Assembly: GCF_022835695.1 (NCBI RefSeq)
Contig: NZ_BQUV01000009.1
Coordinates: forward strand, 248,001 to 312,000
Source of the DNA: Bradyrhizobium sp. Ce-3
GTDB lineage: Bacteria; Pseudomonadota; Alphaproteobacteria; Rhizobiales; Xanthobacteraceae
DNA: 64,000 nucleotides
Reading direction: 5' to 3'
Below the pieces are notes generated by a model. The model was not told the DNA's origin and did no database searches. It saw nothing but the letters and a program-made list of their open reading frames with translations. The position numbers and the translations under genes were made by a program. Below are positions 62,614 through 64,000 of the stretch, in pieces. Numbering within the stretch: the first letter of the stretch is position 1; every line of letters begins with the position of its first letter.

Positions 62614-64000
62614 ATGAGCTCTCTCAATACCAAGCGACCGGCCGCAATCCGGATCGTCTTGCCATTCGTGTTCCGCCATTGGCTGGAGCAACCATACCGC
62701 GCCACTGCCGTGACCGCCGGATTCCTCGGCGCGACCGCGGCCGACCTGTTCATGCCGGTGTTTTCCGGTCATCTGGTCGACGCGCTGACCGCGGGGGCGA
62801 CGGACGCTGCCGCGCGCCACGCGGCGATGCTGGCGTTCGGCGCCATCGTCGGGCTCGGCGCGCTGTCGCTGCTGCTGCGGCTGCTCGGCATCCAGACCAT
62901 CGTGCCGTTCACGCTGAAGACGATGTCCGATGTCGGGCAGCAGGCCTTCATGCGCGTGCAGCGCTTCTCGACCGACTGGCACGCCAATTCGTTCGCCGGC
63001 TCCACCGTGCGCAAGGTCACGCGCGGCATGTGGGCGCTCGACCTCCTGAACGACACCATCCTGATGGCGCTGTTGCCCTCGGTCGTGGTGCTGCTCGGCT
63101 CGATGATCCTGCTCGGCGTGCACTGGCCGCAGCTCGGCGCTGTCATCGCGGTGGGTTCGGTGATCTATGTCGCGATGACCATGGTGTTCCAGGTGCGCTA
63201 CGTCGCGCCGGCCGCGCGGGTCTCCAACGCGTGGGACACCAAGGTCGGCGGCACGCTGGCCGATGCCCTGACCTGCAACGCGGTGGTGAAGTCGTTCGGT
63301 GCGGAAACGCGCGAGGACATGCGGCTGGACGGCGTCGTCAGCCGCTGGCGCCGGCGGGTGCGGCGGACCTGGCTGCGCTACAACCACACCTCGACGGCGC
63401 AGCTCGTGGTGCTGTTGTGCTTCCGCGCCTCGGTGATCGGCGGTGCGATCCTGCTGTGGGCGGCCGGCCGCGCCACGCCGGGCGACGTCACCTATGTGCT
63501 GACCAGCTACTACATCATCCACGCGTATCTGCGCGATGTCGGCATGCACATCAACAACCTGCAGCGTTCGGTGAACGACATGGAAGAGCTGGTGCAGATC
63601 CATGGCGAGCCGCTTGGGATCGTCGATGCTGACGATGCCAGGGCGATCGACATCCAGGGCGGCCGCATCGTGTTCGACGACGTCACGTTCCACTATGGCG
63701 GCCATCGCCGGCCGCTCTATGACGGGCTATCGGTCGACATCGATGCCGGCGAGCGCGTCGGCCTGGTCGGGCGCTCCGGCTCCGGCAAGACGACCTTCGT
63801 CAAGCTGGTGCAGCGGCTCTACGACGTCACCGGTGGCAAGATCCTGATCGACGGTCAGGATATCGCCAGGGCGACGCAGCAATCGCTGCGCAGCCAGATT
63901 GCGATCGTGCAACAGGAGCCGATCCTGTTCCACCGCACGCTGGCGGAGAACATCGCCTACGGCCGGCCGGGCGCCAGCATGGCGGCGATCGAGCAGGCGG
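62614..64000 (+). CDS. ABC exporter, fused permease-ATPase (MsbA-like), 3' end cut
   Basis: The plus strand is open from ATG 62614 to the window end (462 codons). The N-terminal ABC exporter transmembrane domain covers about residues 20-325, with several hydrophobic segments and LADALTCNAVVKSFGAE as a coupling-helix motif. The ATPase domain starts with IVFDDVTFHYGGHRRPLYDGLSVDIDAGE. Walker A is GRSGSGKTT, and the Q-loop is VQQEPILFHRTLAENIAYG. The signature and Walker B lie beyond the window. The function could be lipid or peptide export. Confidence 0.9.
   Translation, partial: MSSLNTKRPAAIRIVLPFVFRHWLEQPYRATAVTAGFLGATAADLFMPVFSGHLVDALTAGATDAAARHAAMLAFGAIVGLGALSLLLRLLGIQTIVPFTLKTMSDVGQQAFMRVQRFSTDWHANSFAGSTVRKVTRGMWALDLLNDTILMALLPSVVVLLGSMILLGVHWPQLGAVIAVGSVIYVAMTMVFQVRYVAPAARVSNAWDTKVGGTLADALTCNAVVKSFGAETREDMRLDGVVSRWRRRVRRTWLRYNHTSTAQLVVLLCFRASVIGGAILLWAAGRATPGDVTYVLTSYYIIHAYLRDVGMHINNLQRSVNDMEELVQIHGEPLGIVDADDARAIDIQGGRIVFDDVTFHYGGHRRPLYDGLSVDIDAGERVGLVGRSGSGKTTFVKLVQRLYDVTGGKILIDGQDIARATQQSLRSQIAIVQQEPILFHRTLAENIAYGRPGASMAAIEQA

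Noticed and set aside
62461-63705. 414-aa minus-strand ORF at the right edge
   Set aside because: The plus strand encodes an ABC exporter with Walker A and Q-loop running off the window.

Overview
The window is high-GC alphaproteobacterial chromosome. Gene content and style point to the Nitrobacteraceae, most likely Bradyrhizobium or a close relative: a TPP-riboswitch thiOSGEC operon, an OmpR/EnvZ-like pair, a Rhodobacter-type PmtA, an Extensin_C protein, PRC-barrel proteins, and many short intergenic hairpin repeats of the 'cgtcccggcgaaggccgggac' and 'ccctctccccgc' kinds. I see no rRNA, tRNA, CRISPR array, insertion sequence, phage gene or replication origin. The ABC exporter at the right edge and a hypothetical gene at the left edge are cut by the window.

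Layout. 1-7.1 kb: a cut hypothetical gene, an SRAP/YedK protein, a split YeeE/YedE transporter pair in an operon with a RidA protein, a Mug-like DNA glycosylase, an HD-like protein and a Baeyer-Villiger monooxygenase (BVMO). 7.2-8.1 kb: an AT-richer island gene with a C-terminal HEPN-like R-x4-H motif. 8.3-13.3 kb: the thiamine operon, read leftwards from a TPP riboswitch. 13.5-22 kb: a lytic transglycosylase, a zinc-ribbon peptide, a two-component system, two PRC-barrel proteins, a cysteine synthase, and an enolase-superfamily enzyme with an MFS transporter. 22.4-30.1 kb: mostly envelope proteins (a periplasmic GDPD, an ABC solute-binding protein, a DUF4403 protein, an L,D-transpeptidase and a TAXI-type binding protein). 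30.3-35.8 kb: a polar-lipid neighbourhood (glycosyltransferase, PmtA, a membrane protein, then a class-III aminotransferase divergent from a phosphatidylserine decarboxylase-like enzyme). 35.9-50.7 kb: a Nudix protein, a large winged-helix regulator divergent from a DUF4242/methyltransferase operon, a FecR-domain protein, a membrane-bound AraC regulator, two divergent DUF2147 paralogues, an Extensin_C lipoprotein, a single-domain response regulator and an atypical SDR. 51-54.7 kb: a BVMO fused to an alpha/beta-hydrolase esterase, then a GNAT protein. 55-58.4 kb: an orphan serralysin-like RTX protease with a PKD-like protein. 58.5-64 kb: a TetR regulator with a clear operator and an EmrAB-type efflux pair, then an ABC exporter.

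Points most worth a second look: the natural BVMO-esterase fusion, which also has a changed BVMO fingerprint; the HEPN-like island gene; the lipid-head-group neighbourhood with overlapping divergent start codons; the SDR without a YxxxK motif; the paired palindromes in the glpQ-type promoter region; and the hairpin elements that interrupt the thi operon.

All family assignments come from reading the translations; no database search was run.
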